Source: Endotrypanum monterogeii (Eukaryota; Euglenozoa; Kinetoplastea; Trypanosomatida; Trypanosomatidae). Taken from it: a stretch of 64,000 nt of DNA. This document shows positions 1 to 10,092 of this stretch, in pieces. The notes under the pieces are model-generated. The model did no database searches and was not told where the DNA came from. It was given only the letters and a program-made list of their open reading frames with translations. Numbering within the stretch: the stretch's first letter is position 1; each line of letters opens with the position of its first letter. A program made the position numbers and the translations under genes. The stretch covers positions 2,151,723 to 2,215,722 of the forward strand of contig CM007320.1 in assembly GCA_000333855.2 (NCBI GenBank). Direction: 5' to 3'.

Positions 1-152
1 AGTGTTCAACCAACCCCGCAAACGGAAAAAAATTAACAAAACAGGAAACAAAAAGGGGGAGATGAAAACAATACAAAGGTACACAGTAACGAATAGTCGC
101 ACTTGAATAACGCTACGAGTGACATGATGCCCCCCGCCCCCTCTTCAACTGC
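1..152. other. 3' flank of the CBP3-like gene
   Basis: Non-coding sequence downstream of the stop codon in the direction of transcription. It contains C-rich and A-rich runs and no reading frame that looks real. Confidence 0.5.
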
Positions 153-1238
153 TCACTCCGCCCCCCCCCCTCCTGCTCCTCCTCCCGCCCCCTCCTCCTT
201 CGCACCCTCCTCCACGGTCCAGCCACGAATCACCTCATCATACGCGACCTCGCTGTACTTGTCAAATATTAGCGGATCTGTTGGGCTCAGGTAATTGAAG
301 TTACCTTTGGCAAAGTCCTCGTCCGGAATGCGGTCGAACAGAGCCGTGTGAAATCGGATGTAATGCACCAGAGTGTAGTACGTATACAACGGCACATCCT
401 CCGGACGCGGAAGAGGGCAAAACTTCATCAGGAATCCCATGAGCATCATGTCCGCCCCCGGACCGTCGTGCAGCAACGCCTCCTCAAAGTTGACAGCCGT
501 CACGTAGTACATGTCTCGGATGTAGTATTTGATTTTGTTCAGCGGTGGGCGACCCATGATGTCCTCGGACGTCGCTGCCCAGCCATCGAACATGGTCACC
601 AGCAACTCTTCCAGAACCTCCCGGCGCCGGTTGAACTTCTCAATCGGAATACTTGTGGCACGACGGCTGACGAGGTGGACATGCAACACATACAGCCAAT
701 ATGTCAAATCCATTTCAGCGTACTCGAGATCAAAAAGATCCTTCCACTCGGGGAGCGAAATATGGTGGCATAGGTGACCAGATATGAACTCGGATACGGC
801 ACGCACTTGTCCGCCCATTGTCATCCACCGCGGCCGCTCGCCTTCGTAGATCGCCATCGAAGATGGGTCTCGTACATCGATCCCTTTGTAGCGCTCCGAG
901 TTCTCCTCCACTAACTTTCCCAGAAGCTGTTCAGCGGGTTGGATGTCGGTCGTTGCGCGCGGCGTCAAGAATTGATCGGGAATAGGCCTCAAAAACTTCT
1001 CCTCACTAACCGTTTTGAACTCATTGCCTAGGCTGGCCCATGCAGCCCCTGCCATCCACGACGTCGACACAGTCGTAGAGACAGAAGAGGAGGCTACTGC
1101 ACCACCGTTGGTGATCGACGATGACGTAGATGCAGAGGGAACGCTCTCGTTGCTCCCACTGCTGCCGCTTGAGGTATCACTCCTGCCAGCTGCGATCACT
1201 GTCCTCTCCACGAGTCGCCAGGCATTCCTAGAAAACAT
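153..1238 (-). CDS. CBP3-like ubiquinol-cytochrome c chaperone (mitochondrial)
   Basis: Predicted protein of 361 residues. The first ATG is at 1238; the codon two residues upstream is GTG, so it was not chosen. The N-terminus (MFSRNAWRLVERTV) is basic and amphipathic, as expected of a mitochondrial import signal. The central and C-terminal part resembles the CBP3/UQCC1 domain: a WLYVLHVHL helix, then LEELLVTMFDGW, a segment containing FEEALLHDGPGADMMLMGFL, and YTLVHYIRFHTALFDRIPDEDF. In yeast and animals this family binds newly made cytochrome b and feeds it into complex III assembly; in trypanosomatids cytochrome b comes from an edited kinetoplast mRNA. The last 20 or so residues are a Glu/Gly-rich tail absent from the family core. 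The next gene in the transcript direction lies outside the window. The family call rests on motif resemblance. Confidence 0.68.
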   Translation of the reverse strand: MFSRNAWRLVERTVIAAGRSDTSSGSSGSNESVPSASTSSSITNGGAVASSSVSTTVSTSWMAGAAWASLGNEFKTVSEEKFLRPIPDQFLTPRATTDIQPAEQLLGKLVEENSERYKGIDVRDPSSMAIYEGERPRWMTMGGQVRAVSEFISGHLCHHISLPEWKDLFDLEYAEMDLTYWLYVLHVHLVSRRATSIPIEKFNRRREVLEELLVTMFDGWAATSEDIMGRPPLNKIKYYIRDMYYVTAVNFEEALLHDGPGADMMLMGFLMKFCPLPRPEDVPLYTYYTLVHYIRFHTALFDRIPDEDFAKGNFNYLSPTDPLIFDKYSEVAYDEVIRGWTVEEGAKEEGAGGGAGGGGAE

Positions 1239-1724
1239 TGCCACCTGACGTCTAATTATTTTTTTTTTCTAGACCCAATTAGTGACTTGCGTGTTGAAGG
1301 TAGTGCAAAGCAGTGCTTCGGCGGTACTCTCTCTCTATGGGATGCCAAGAATCGGAAAGGTAGTGCGCACTGGGTCCCCTGCTTTGTGTTGTGTCGTGTG
1401 CAGCGTGCAGCCATGCGCCTCTGTGAAGTCCGCTGTCGGAAAGAACCACGGAAAGCCGCGAGATAAATAAAAAATTTCGCCCACAAGACTACTTGCACAA
1501 AGGAGATGTCTCTTTTATTAGTGATTTTTATTATGTTATGCTTTCCTTTCTTTCCGACACTTCCCTAAGGCGCACCGGACTCTTGTGGTGTGCAACGACT
1601 CCTTCCCCCGCCCGCCAGAAGTCAACAGTACGTGATATCGATCTATGTAAAGAGCGATCTAGACAGGCCGCGTAGTGTGGTGTTCAGGAGTTGGGCGCGC
1701 CATAAACCCGTAGGAGCGTGCAAA

Positions 1725-1777
<53 letters not shown>

Positions 1778-2542
1778 CAGGCAAGAAGGGGGGTGGAATG
1801 GGCAGCGAGAAGGTTAGGAATACTTGAGTGAGAACGGAAACAAAGGTGAGTGCCAAAAAAAAAAAGAAACGATTTTCTGCGAGAGGCAACAGCCGTCATC
1901 GACTGGGAAAGAGAGGAGTCGACCGTTACGGAATCGGCAGGCGCTTTTGACCCTCCCCGTGACACTCACCCTTTCCTTCACGAAGGCAGTAATTTTTTTT
2001 TTTTTGGCCGGCACTCTGTAGTGGGGCGCTAGTGCACAAGTGAGAGAAGCACAAAGACGTCTGAAGGCACCAACAGGGGCCGTCTCTCTCCCCAGCAACA
2101 GATCCGAGACAGGCAGGACCTACCAACTAGCAAACAAATGGCGAGGGCAAAGGGAATGCACACGCAACGCAAGCAATCAAGCTGCACGCAGTGATGACAG
2201 TAGCCACTCCTCACTAGATTTCGAATACACACATGCACCGAGGAAATCCGGAAACACGAACGACCGTTTCGAGACAATAAAACGTCGTCATGCATAAAAA
2301 GAAATGAGAGACATGAAAGAACGAGTGGCGGGTAAGTGAGTCGAAGGAGAAGGGAGACGGGAGAGAAGAAATCTCAGACCTAAATTCGTTGAGGAAAGGA
2401 AGATGATATTTCTCCACTTTATGGGCGTGGCGTGAGGCGGATGTCCCTCGATACCACCTCACCACCACCCCCACCTCAAACACCCACGCCCCAGCGAGAT
2501 GAGGACACACTCAGAGACAGATCGTTGTTGCTTCTGTTCGCC
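1239..2542. other. Intergenic region between the DSS1-like and CBP3-like genes
   Basis: No convincing gene. It holds a 48-base (TG)n run at 1727-1774 and several A or T homopolymers. It should contain the 3' UTR of the DSS1-like gene and the splice acceptor of the CBP3-like gene, but no single acceptor stands out. Confidence 0.6.
1727..1774. repeat. (TG)n microsatellite
   Basis: Uninterrupted TG dinucleotide run of about 24 units in an intergenic region. Apparent reading frames across it are Val-Cys or Thr-His repeats and are artefacts. Confidence 0.95.
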
Positions 2543-2899
2543 CTACCTGGAAGCTGCCTTCATGGCGTGTAGCTGAGATATCTGGCCCATTATGTGCTCA
2601 AAGGTATCCTCAACGTCCTCGTCCTCCCAGTCCTCCTCCCACGACTTCGCCACCTCCTCTTCAAACTGACCGCTGATCTGCCGCATCGACAGTGTGCGAA
2701 CAGACCCAGTGCGAGACATGTTGCCCGGACCCCCAGTGGCTGGCGCCGGCTCGAAGCTGTTAAACTCGGAAAATTTGTCCTCCGACTCCTTATACCACGC
2801 CGACCAAACGATTTCCCTTGATGGAACGGAAAGCTGTGAATCTGTTGTCTGTAAAATTGAAGGCTTCGCCTCTGTGGTGCTCGCTGCTGTCGTCGCCAT
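2543..2899 (-). CDS. DSS1/SEM1-like acidic protein (proteasome lid / TREX-2 type)
   Basis: Predicted protein of 118 residues starting at the ATG at 2899. An upstream in-frame ATG at 2944 would add 15 hydrophobic residues read from a TA-rich, poor context, so I prefer the inner start. Residues 87-108 (SWEEDWEDEDVEDTFEHIMGQ and the following residues) match the DSS1/SEM1 signature: tryptophans among acidic residues, then a short amphipathic helix. In other eukaryotes this small disordered protein is a 26S proteasome lid subunit (Rpn15) and also binds the TREX-2 mRNA export complex and BRCA2. Residues 1-80 are longer than in typical family members of 70-90 residues, and contain TGSVRTLSMR, a possible phosphosite cluster. 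It is unrelated to the trypanosome exoribonuclease also called DSS-1. Confidence 0.62.
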   Translation of the reverse strand: MATTAASTTEAKPSILQTTDSQLSVPSREIVWSAWYKESEDKFSEFNSFEPAPATGGPGNMSRTGSVRTLSMRQISGQFEEEVAKSWEEDWEDEDVEDTFEHIMGQISQLHAMKAASR

Positions 2900-3979
2900 T
2901 TTGAGTATGAATATCTCTATATAGATAGACGAAGGGATAGACAAAAGATTGTTTTTTTTTTACAAAAAAAAAATATAATAATAGTATATATATATATATA
3001 TATATATACACTGTATTCCTTCTGCTGCTAAGCGTGGTGTTTCTCCTTCACTTCTCGGTGTTCTAGCGTTGAGGGGAGAGAGAGGCTTGTAGACTTCCTC
3101 GTGATCAGTCCAATACGGACGTTAAAGGAAGAAATGAAATACGGAAACGTGGGTGAGTCAAGGAAAGAAAGGAGGAGCCGATGGAAGAAACAAGGCACAA
3201 CCGCGAAGGTCTATACGGGATGGGGGGGGGGAGGGGGATGTCGCGGTGAAGACGATGATGAGGCATGCTCCAGTATATATCAACCACTGAGAGCCAGACA
3301 CCTGAAGCAAGGCCCGATCCCCTTATGTCACACTTTTTCTTTTTTTTCAGTAAGATTGTACTCTCGCTGCAGGACTTTGTTGAAATATATATATAAATAT
3401 ATAATTTATAGGATAACTCACCCACGTCGAAAGCCGTCAGGCCCGAATAGTGCGTTACCGAAGCATACCACCCGCTTGGGAAAAAAGGAGGGAGGAGGAG
3501 ATATCATCCACTCCTGCAGCCGTGGAGAACGGGTCTTCTCCCCTACCCCATCCCTCGCCTTCTTGAGATATATAAGCGTAAGTCAACATCTCGTAGGCCC
3601 TTCGGTCCTCTAACGTGAGGAATAAAAAAAAAGGATATATTCGGGTAATGCGGCAGCCGCGCGTTGGGCGGACGTGACCTCAAATTTTGACCGCACACAG
3701 AAGCACTGTGAGATCAAATTGAATCAAAAGAACATCGTCATTTCCCCCACCCCCACCCCCACATGCGACCGCAGAAGGCGGATGTTCAAAATCAGTAACG
3801 AAAACTATCTTCCTTCTCCAACTCCCCCGAGTTACTTTTTTTTTTTACTTCTGCAGCGAAAATATCGCTGGCAAAACATCGGAGGAAAAAAGTAAAACTC
3901 AAGAATCACCCGGAACTCGTTCTTCGTTATATCAACCATGACCTCGTTGTGTAGGTCTGTATCTCTCTCATTCATGGCT
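2900..3979. other. Intergenic region between lipase paralogue 1 and the DSS1-like gene
   Basis: No gene seen. It contains a (TA)n run at 2985-3009, a short G run near 3222-3236 and several A/T homopolymers. The part nearest 2900 should hold the 5' UTR and acceptor of the DSS1-like gene (T/A tracts at 2950-2975); the rest would be the 3' UTR of the lipase gene. Confidence 0.55.
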
Positions 3980-6900
3980 CTACGACGGTGCCGCCTCAGT
4001 GGCATCCGTCTTGACCCTCTCTGCCTCGATCTTCGAGGGATCGGCGGTCAAATACAAGTCGAGACAACGCGCCGGGCACGAGGTGCGAGAGGCGATCGCA
4101 TTCAACGAAATTCCGTAGCTAGCCATGAGATGGTTGACCAACATCAAACCTCGACCCTTCGTTGGCGGAAAAAGGCGCTCAATCTCGGTTGGCTTCACAA
4201 TGTAGTTACCGTGCCGATCGACATCCACCTCAATGCCAACGTGGTAGCCGCCAAATATCGACATGCTCGCAATAAAATCGCTCTCATTCACAACGCGGAA
4301 GGTGCGCGGAACGGCTTTGTTGTACATTCGTTGGAAGGTGCGGTTTCCCATTCGCGGCTGGCCGAAAGTGTAGACGGTCGTGTCCGCGATTGGGTAGTCC
4401 ATCCGTTTCAGCATGCAGGTGATGCTAAATGCACAGAGAGATGCGAGGGCGCCGCCGAGGCTGTGGCCGGTTGTGAAGATGCGATAGATGGTGTCGCTGT
4501 CATCATGCAGGAGAGCACGCAGCCGTGACAACACGGTCGGCCGAAGCTTCTTCCAGATGGTGAGAAACCCTGCGTGGCAGGTGGGCCGCCACGATGTCTT
4601 GCGTATACACGCCTGGATACACGACGCACAACCGAGGTACTGCGCACTCGCGGCGCTGCTACCGCCACAGGTGCTGGCACGCTCAGAAGCCGCATCGCCT
4701 GATGCGTTGGCATTCTCACTATGGGCCGCACGCTCCATCTCACGCCAAACGACACGGTGAAAATTTACGTCGTGCTTGGCGTTGCTCATGTTCGCTGTCC
4801 CTCGAAAGCCAACGATCACGCGCGGCGCCTTGCCCTTGTGTTCAGTGGCGTTCGTATCGATCTTCACCATTAGCACCTGTACCTCACTTGCCTCCGCTAC
4901 GAGTAGCCGCACAAAGCCGTATTTCTCGACATCGATAGGCAGCACAGAAGGTTCAAAGGTGGCGGTTGGCCCTGTTATCGGCGTGCGCACACTCGACCCC
5001 TGCCCAGTGGGTGAAGAGACAGTGTGGCTTAGTGAGGACCTATGGGCGAGCGCAGGAGCTGCAGTTCGATTTGATGCCCCGGCGAAGGAATCGTCAGCAC
5101 CGTCCCCCGTACCGCGAATTTGACCATCGCCACGCATGTGAACCACTACCCTGCTTGGGGAATGACTGTGTAGCACGGTGGGAGAGTGTACCTCGTGCCT
5201 CGCACTATCGTCGCCAGTGGCAGACGCAACTGCTGCAGTACCCTGGGTTCCGCGAGCAGCACCCCCTTTGAGGCCCTGCATACCAGTCTCCTCCTGCCCA
5301 ATCTCTCCCTCATACCCGTTGTCGCTCGTATCGTCGCCTGTGGTGTCCTCCTTTTCACAGCAGACGCAAAGAATCTTCCTAAAGGAGTGGGCCACAGTCT
5401 GAGGAATGTTCTGTGACCTGACCTGGAGACCCATGGCAAACGACGGGTCGCTGGTACTCTCCCCCACCCCGTACGCCTGCCAAGATATGTTGAAGCAGTC
5501 GATCACTGTCTCGAGGTTAAAAAACGGCAAATAATGAATTGTCTGGAAAGGTCGATACGCAGCATCGATAATATGTGCCTCCAATCGCTCCAACCGGCGA
5601 ACTGGTCGCACCAACAGGTGCCGCTCCGCTGACTCCATCAATGCTCCTAGGCGCACCCGTGCCATGTTCAGGGTACGCATCAGGGAGCGAGCACCACCGT
5701 GCGTGTGACTGCTTCGGTTGTCATCGTCACTGTCACTTGACGTATCTGAAGAAAGATCCGAAAAAGCATCGTTTTGCTGAGAGCGCCACATGAGCGACTG
5801 ATTTCCTTTCATACCTTCAACATGGCGCCGTCGCACTGCAACCTCGTCGCTGTCGACTGCTGGCGCCCCAGAAGCCAAACCTGTCGGCAGAAGTGGTGGA
5901 TAGCACGGCAGCGTGAGAGACTTGGGATTGTCGTTAAGCGGAGCCTCTTTGGGGTTGCCGCCGTCGCGCGCGACGGCGACATCTGCATTCGGTGCCCGAA
6001 TCTGAAGCATTGCCGATAGCAAGCGAGGACGCTGCTGTGCGAAGCTGCTGCTGAGTGTGTTCATGGTAACTTCGCTTTCGCTGAGCCGCTGCTCCTCGTC
6101 AGCATCCTCTCCGCTCCTCACAACAACAACCGTGGGTGACACAGACGTGCTTGCTCGTGGCGCGCTTTCCTTGTCCAGTGGTCTTGAGTCATCTCTTGCG
6201 ATCTGCCCAGTGTCCTCAGACACGAAGACACCAGAAGTGGGATCTCGGTAGCTTGAGCGTCGCGGCAGTGGCCGTGCACCATGCCCCGTGAAACCCCCAC
6301 CACTGTGCATCGCTAACCTTTTCCCACCATTGTTTGGCTGAGCATCAAAAACATCTCCGTCCGGGCAGGAACCCGCGCGATGACGAGTCGGGGACGAGCC
6401 CCCCGATGACAGCGGCGACCTAATGGTATGGTCACCATCGCGCTCAGTATGGCCGTGTGCGTGCGACGGGGCCGTTGCCGCCGGCAGTTTCGGAAATGTT
6501 GAAATTCTGTCAACGTTACTGTTACCGACCACGCTCAAACCGCTTCGCAACGCAGAGAAGCTGTGTTGAAGCCGGTGCATACGCCGCGCAGGGCCCTCAA
6601 TAGCATGTGTGTCGACCGATGGAGAGACATCTCGTGCGAAGCTCGAGTACGACTTCGGGAAGCGAAACATGCGACTACTATTTTGAATGCCACCCTGACG
6701 CCCAAGCGGACAGTCCTCGTCCGCGACCGAGCCGCACCCCCAGTCACGGGTAGCCATGTCGTTGTCGTCCGCAAGGAAAAAGGTGCTGAAGCTATCCATG
6801 TTCATTATGCGGCGCGCTGCTGAAGTGAGTCGCATCGAGTCATTTGGATCGCCATTGATACGTCCACCACGAAGTCGCCCACCCTGTGCATCCAGCCTCG

Positions 6901-9568
6901 AGAGAGGAGCAGAACCACCACTAGTGCCCTCACTGTAACGTCCAACATGATGAGATAGATTGGCATCCCTCGACAGACATCGCGCACTCCGCGCTGCCTG
7001 AAACCCCAGCCAGTCATCAAGGCGCGCGCGAGTGGCACTGCGACAACTCTGAGCACGCTTATCCGTGGGTTCGCCACCCCACTCACTGGCGCCTCCGTCC
7101 TCGTTGTTGGTGTTTGGTGCACTAGCAACGTCGCTCGGTTGCGGTAACTCGCGCATATCTGTGCCGCAAGGCACATCCGCGTCACCGCCGCTCTCACGCG
7201 GTGTGGCAGAGACAGTGGCACCAGCATGGCTGGGTGAAAAAACACCCCTCCGCCCACCTGCGCCATGACGACGCTTCTGCTTCGCCATAAATTGGCGCCA
7301 GCGAAAGTCAAGCTGGAGGCGATAAAAGCGAGTCTCCTCTCGCTCTGTGGCGAAGATATACTGACTGCCGCCGTGCCGCGCCAGCCAGCGATACCACGAG
7401 TCAGGCCACACCATGTGCTTCCAACGCGGGTCCTTGGGGTTGATGGGCACATTCTCGTCCCGGTTCTGAGAGGTGTACACGAGTGTCATGATGTTCACTA
7501 AGAAGCTTGCAACCATCAACATTGGAAGCTGGAGGAAAGGCTGCTGCGAAGCCAGCGCTGGGTATTCACGGTTGTACAGGAGCAGGAACACGAGGAAGTG
7601 AACAATGTAGTACCCGATGGCGGACAGAAAAACCATCAAGAATACACGGCAGGCGAGCTGTTGTGGACGACTTTCCAGGTACGGCTTGGTCCCCAGGTAT
7701 TCACGCAGGTAGAAGAGGAGAATCAGGCAAATAAAGCCGCCCAGGATGTGGAGGGCGGTGACGACCCAGTGGACTCGTGTGGACTTGGCCTCGCTGTTTG
7801 AAGGCGAGTACCACATGTTCTGATCCAAAAATGCATCCACCAGATCCAGCAGGAAAATGCTGATCATGTAGGCAGAAATGAGTAGCTTGGTCCACAAAGG
7901 CGGATCATAAACACTATGGCTTTTCATGAGAAAATTCTTCAACTTGGCGAAGACGCCGTCGCCCGGCTTCGCTCCCGGTGAGCGAGACCAGGCCATCGAG
8001 GCGGTCATCACGGAGAGCATGTACGCAATCATCACTGCCATGAAGTATGTGGGGATGCGATATTCCAAGAAGGCAAGCACAGAGGACACGGACCAGTTCG
8101 TGATGCTCAGAATGAACAATGGATCGAGGTACCACAGTAACCCCATTTGAAGGATGATTGTCCAGCTCTGCTCGTAAAGGGAGCTTGTGTACCTCCGGTA
8201 AACAACAAAGCGTAGCGTGTGAAGCAACGACAAGAACATAAGCACGTAGCGCCACCAAACCGTAGCAATCGTGTAGGTAGAGCGTTGGTAGGCAAGACCG
8301 AGAGAACCATTGACCGCCCCAATCGCCAATGAGGCGGGTACCGAGGTCAGCGTAAAGCTGACCTCACTCGCAACATTCGGTCTATAACCGAGCAAGAACT
8401 CCGGCACCCGCACCACGTCGCACCGACTCTTCCTCCGGTCACAGCGCATGGACACCGGATACTCCGAGAACAACTCAGCACCGTTGCCTGACAAGCGAGT
8501 CTCGGCGACAATGTCGTACACCTGCACATCCCTGGCCTGGTCAGGTGGCGGAGGCAGACTCAAAACCAGGCGCCGGTAACGCACCATTCTGCGACTTTGG
8601 TCGGTAAACATCGCACCGCTCCACCTGATCGACACCATCTCTGAGGTGGTGAGAGCATCGCCGGCGCCTCCAAGTGGCTCTGATACCACACAAGGGCTCC
8701 TCCATCTGTCCATGCTGCGAAGATCCACGTTAAAGGACGCGCCGCAGATGTTCGTCATTGACCACTGAAGACTCGGAATCACTTCCACGACGAGAGCCGC
8801 GACCAAGCACGCGTACCAAAGGAAAATAGTAAGCCGCATAGCCAGGGCCGAGATCGACTCGACCTGTAACTCCACAGGCTCGTAGATGCGCTGCTTGAAA
8901 CGCCGTCTAGTGAGCCGCCTGGACTTACGAGATGTTCTATTTCGGCAATCTGGGACACCAGAGGTCGCAGCTGGAGACTGCAACGTTGGAGGCCCCGTAC
9001 GTGAACCAGCCTGCGTGACGTTGATACCCGATGCGTTCCTGAATAGCTGAGTGCCCGGTGGCGCCGAGGGAGACAACTGCATTGGCATCCACGTACTAGA
9101 CACGATGCCATCAAAGCGGTTTGGGCCTGGTGTGTCCTTTCTCCCTCGATTCGTGGAGTCGAAGCTGCCGGTGGCGCCGCCAGTCACCCACTGTGGGGTA
9201 GGGTGGCCCTCGCCAATATCCGCGTAAAGAGGGTGTTCGTCTCCGTAATGGGTATCCACAAGAAACAGCTGCCGATGCGGAGGACTCGGAATGGTACGAT
9301 GGCGGTGCGAGCGAGGCTCCCTCGCGGCGGCAGGGGGCTTTCGGCCCGCTTGACTTCCAGGCTCCATCGTACCTGAGCCTAACACTTTCTGCTCCTTCTG
9401 TGTAGGCGCACGAGTCGAGCTTGGCGCTGGCAACTGATGAGAGTCTAGTTGTTGCTCCGCCGACTCGCGCTCTACTCGGTTACCCGCATCATTTCCGCTG
9501 GCGGCACGCTTCGGATACAAGATCGTTTTGCGCCTCTCCTGGGGGGGATTCGAGTCAGTATTAAACAT
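3980..9568 (-). CDS. TMEM181-like seven-TM protein fused to a class 3 lipase (paralogue 1)
   Basis: Predicted protein of 1862 residues from the ATG at 9568. A basic, disordered N-terminus of about 240 residues is followed by TM1 (about 245-265) and an extracytoplasmic domain of about 160 residues. A block of membrane helices spans about 430-700. Its order matches TMEM181 of the GOST/Wntless group: YEQSWTIILQMGLLWYLDPLF corresponds to IEQKWMSVLLPLLLLYNDPFF of animal TMEM181, and the last helix ends in LVYTSQNRDENVP. A long low-complexity cytosolic linker runs from about 750 to 1340. The class 3 lipase domain (about 1346-1830) contains TTGHSLGGALASL. By fungal lipase alignment the triad is Ser1703, Asp1764 (VNESDF) and His1813 (VNHLMASYGISL), all present. 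Likely activity is on acylglycerols or phospholipids at the inner leaflet, analogous to the four-TM diacylglycerol lipases. Substrate and compartment are unknown. A second copy lies at 16873-22047. Confidence 0.8.
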   Translation of the reverse strand: MFNTDSNPPQERRKTILYPKRAASGNDAGNRVERESAEQQLDSHQLPAPSSTRAPTQKEQKVLGSGTMEPGSQAGRKPPAAAREPRSHRHRTIPSPPHRQLFLVDTHYGDEHPLYADIGEGHPTPQWVTGGATGSFDSTNRGRKDTPGPNRFDGIVSSTWMPMQLSPSAPPGTQLFRNASGINVTQAGSRTGPPTLQSPAATSGVPDCRNRTSRKSRRLTRRRFKQRIYEPVELQVESISALAMRLTIFLWYACLVAALVVEVIPSLQWSMTNICGASFNVDLRSMDRWRSPCVVSEPLGGAGDALTTSEMVSIRWSGAMFTDQSRRMVRYRRLVLSLPPPPDQARDVQVYDIVAETRLSGNGAELFSEYPVSMRCDRRKSRCDVVRVPEFLLGYRPNVASEVSFTLTSVPASLAIGAVNGSLGLAYQRSTYTIATVWWRYVLMFLSLLHTLRFVVYRRYTSSLYEQSWTIILQMGLLWYLDPLFILSITNWSVSSVLAFLEYRIPTYFMAVMIAYMLSVMTASMAWSRSPGAKPGDGVFAKLKNFLMKSHSVYDPPLWTKLLISAYMISIFLLDLVDAFLDQNMWYSPSNSEAKSTRVHWVVTALHILGGFICLILLFYLREYLGTKPYLESRPQQLACRVFLMVFLSAIGYYIVHFLVFLLLYNREYPALASQQPFLQLPMLMVASFLVNIMTLVYTSQNRDENVPINPKDPRWKHMVWPDSWYRWLARHGGSQYIFATEREETRFYRLQLDFRWRQFMAKQKRRHGAGGRRGVFSPSHAGATVSATPRESGGDADVPCGTDMRELPQPSDVASAPNTNNEDGGASEWGGEPTDKRAQSCRSATRARLDDWLGFQAARSARCLSRDANLSHHVGRYSEGTSGGSAPLSRLDAQGGRLRGGRINGDPNDSMRLTSAARRIMNMDSFSTFFLADDNDMATRDWGCGSVADEDCPLGRQGGIQNSSRMFRFPKSYSSFARDVSPSVDTHAIEGPARRMHRLQHSFSALRSGLSVVGNSNVDRISTFPKLPAATAPSHAHGHTERDGDHTIRSPLSSGGSSPTRHRAGSCPDGDVFDAQPNNGGKRLAMHSGGGFTGHGARPLPRRSSYRDPTSGVFVSEDTGQIARDDSRPLDKESAPRASTSVSPTVVVVRSGEDADEEQRLSESEVTMNTLSSSFAQQRPRLLSAMLQIRAPNADVAVARDGGNPKEAPLNDNPKSLTLPCYPPLLPTGLASGAPAVDSDEVAVRRRHVEGMKGNQSLMWRSQQNDAFSDLSSDTSSDSDDDNRSSHTHGGARSLMRTLNMARVRLGALMESAERHLLVRPVRRLERLEAHIIDAAYRPFQTIHYLPFFNLETVIDCFNISWQAYGVGESTSDPSFAMGLQVRSQNIPQTVAHSFRKILCVCCEKEDTTGDDTSDNGYEGEIGQEETGMQGLKGGAARGTQGTAAVASATGDDSARHEVHSPTVLHSHSPSRVVVHMRGDGQIRGTGDGADDSFAGASNRTAAPALAHRSSLSHTVSSPTGQGSSVRTPITGPTATFEPSVLPIDVEKYGFVRLLVAEASEVQVLMVKIDTNATEHKGKAPRVIVGFRGTANMSNAKHDVNFHRVVWREMERAAHSENANASGDAASERASTCGGSSAASAQYLGCASCIQACIRKTSWRPTCHAGFLTIWKKLRPTVLSRLRALLHDDSDTIYRIFTTGHSLGGALASLCAFSITCMLKRMDYPIADTTVYTFGQPRMGNRTFQRMYNKAVPRTFRVVNESDFIASMSIFGGYHVGIEVDVDRHGNYIVKPTEIERLFPPTKGRGLMLVNHLMASYGISLNAIASRTSCPARCLDLYLTADPSKIEAERVKTDATEAAPS

Positions 9569-9628
9569 TTCGCTGCGCTGCTAGCGCATGGATCTACTGA
9601 AAACACATAAAAGGTTGCCTGTGGTCGC

Positions 9629-9651
9629 TGTGGCAAGCAGGAAAAAAAAAA
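9629..9651 (-). promoter_or_regulatory. Candidate spliced-leader acceptor for lipase paralogue 1
   Basis: On the minus strand a run of T followed by CCTGCTTGCCACAG ends in AG at 9629-9630, about 60 bases before the ATG at 9568. This is the usual polypyrimidine-AG layout of a trans-splicing site. Confidence 0.5.
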
Positions 9652-10068
9652 GCCCGACTAATACATATATATATAATCTTTGCTGCAAATAAGTCCGAGA
9701 AAGCACGTGCGTACGGGCTTGAATGGATTTCGTTTAACGTCAGTGACGGCAGACCCTCAGCGCGCGCACCTGCTCAGCAGTGTGAGAAAAGCAGGTTGGC
9801 GTTAAAAAAAAAAAAAAGAGCACCGGGGGCCCACAGAGGTAGTGCACCTCAATTCCAGACAGGTGCCCGAGGGATCTCGGAGAAGGCGCGCACTCGGAAA
9901 CGAATGCGATACCACGGCGAAGGTTTCAAAGTTCCGCCGCTGTCTGCGCCAAAAGTCTACTAGGAGACACGGGCACACACACACAGAGACAGAGACACAG
10001 ACACACCTCGAGCGTTTGGTGCAGAGAAGGGATGAGAAAACCAGGAATGAGGATTCAGGGTGTAATGA

Positions 10069-10092
10069 AGAGAGAGAGAGAGAGAGAGAGAG
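10069..10092. repeat. (AG)n microsatellite
   Basis: Uninterrupted AG dinucleotide run of about 12 units between genes. Confidence 0.95.
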
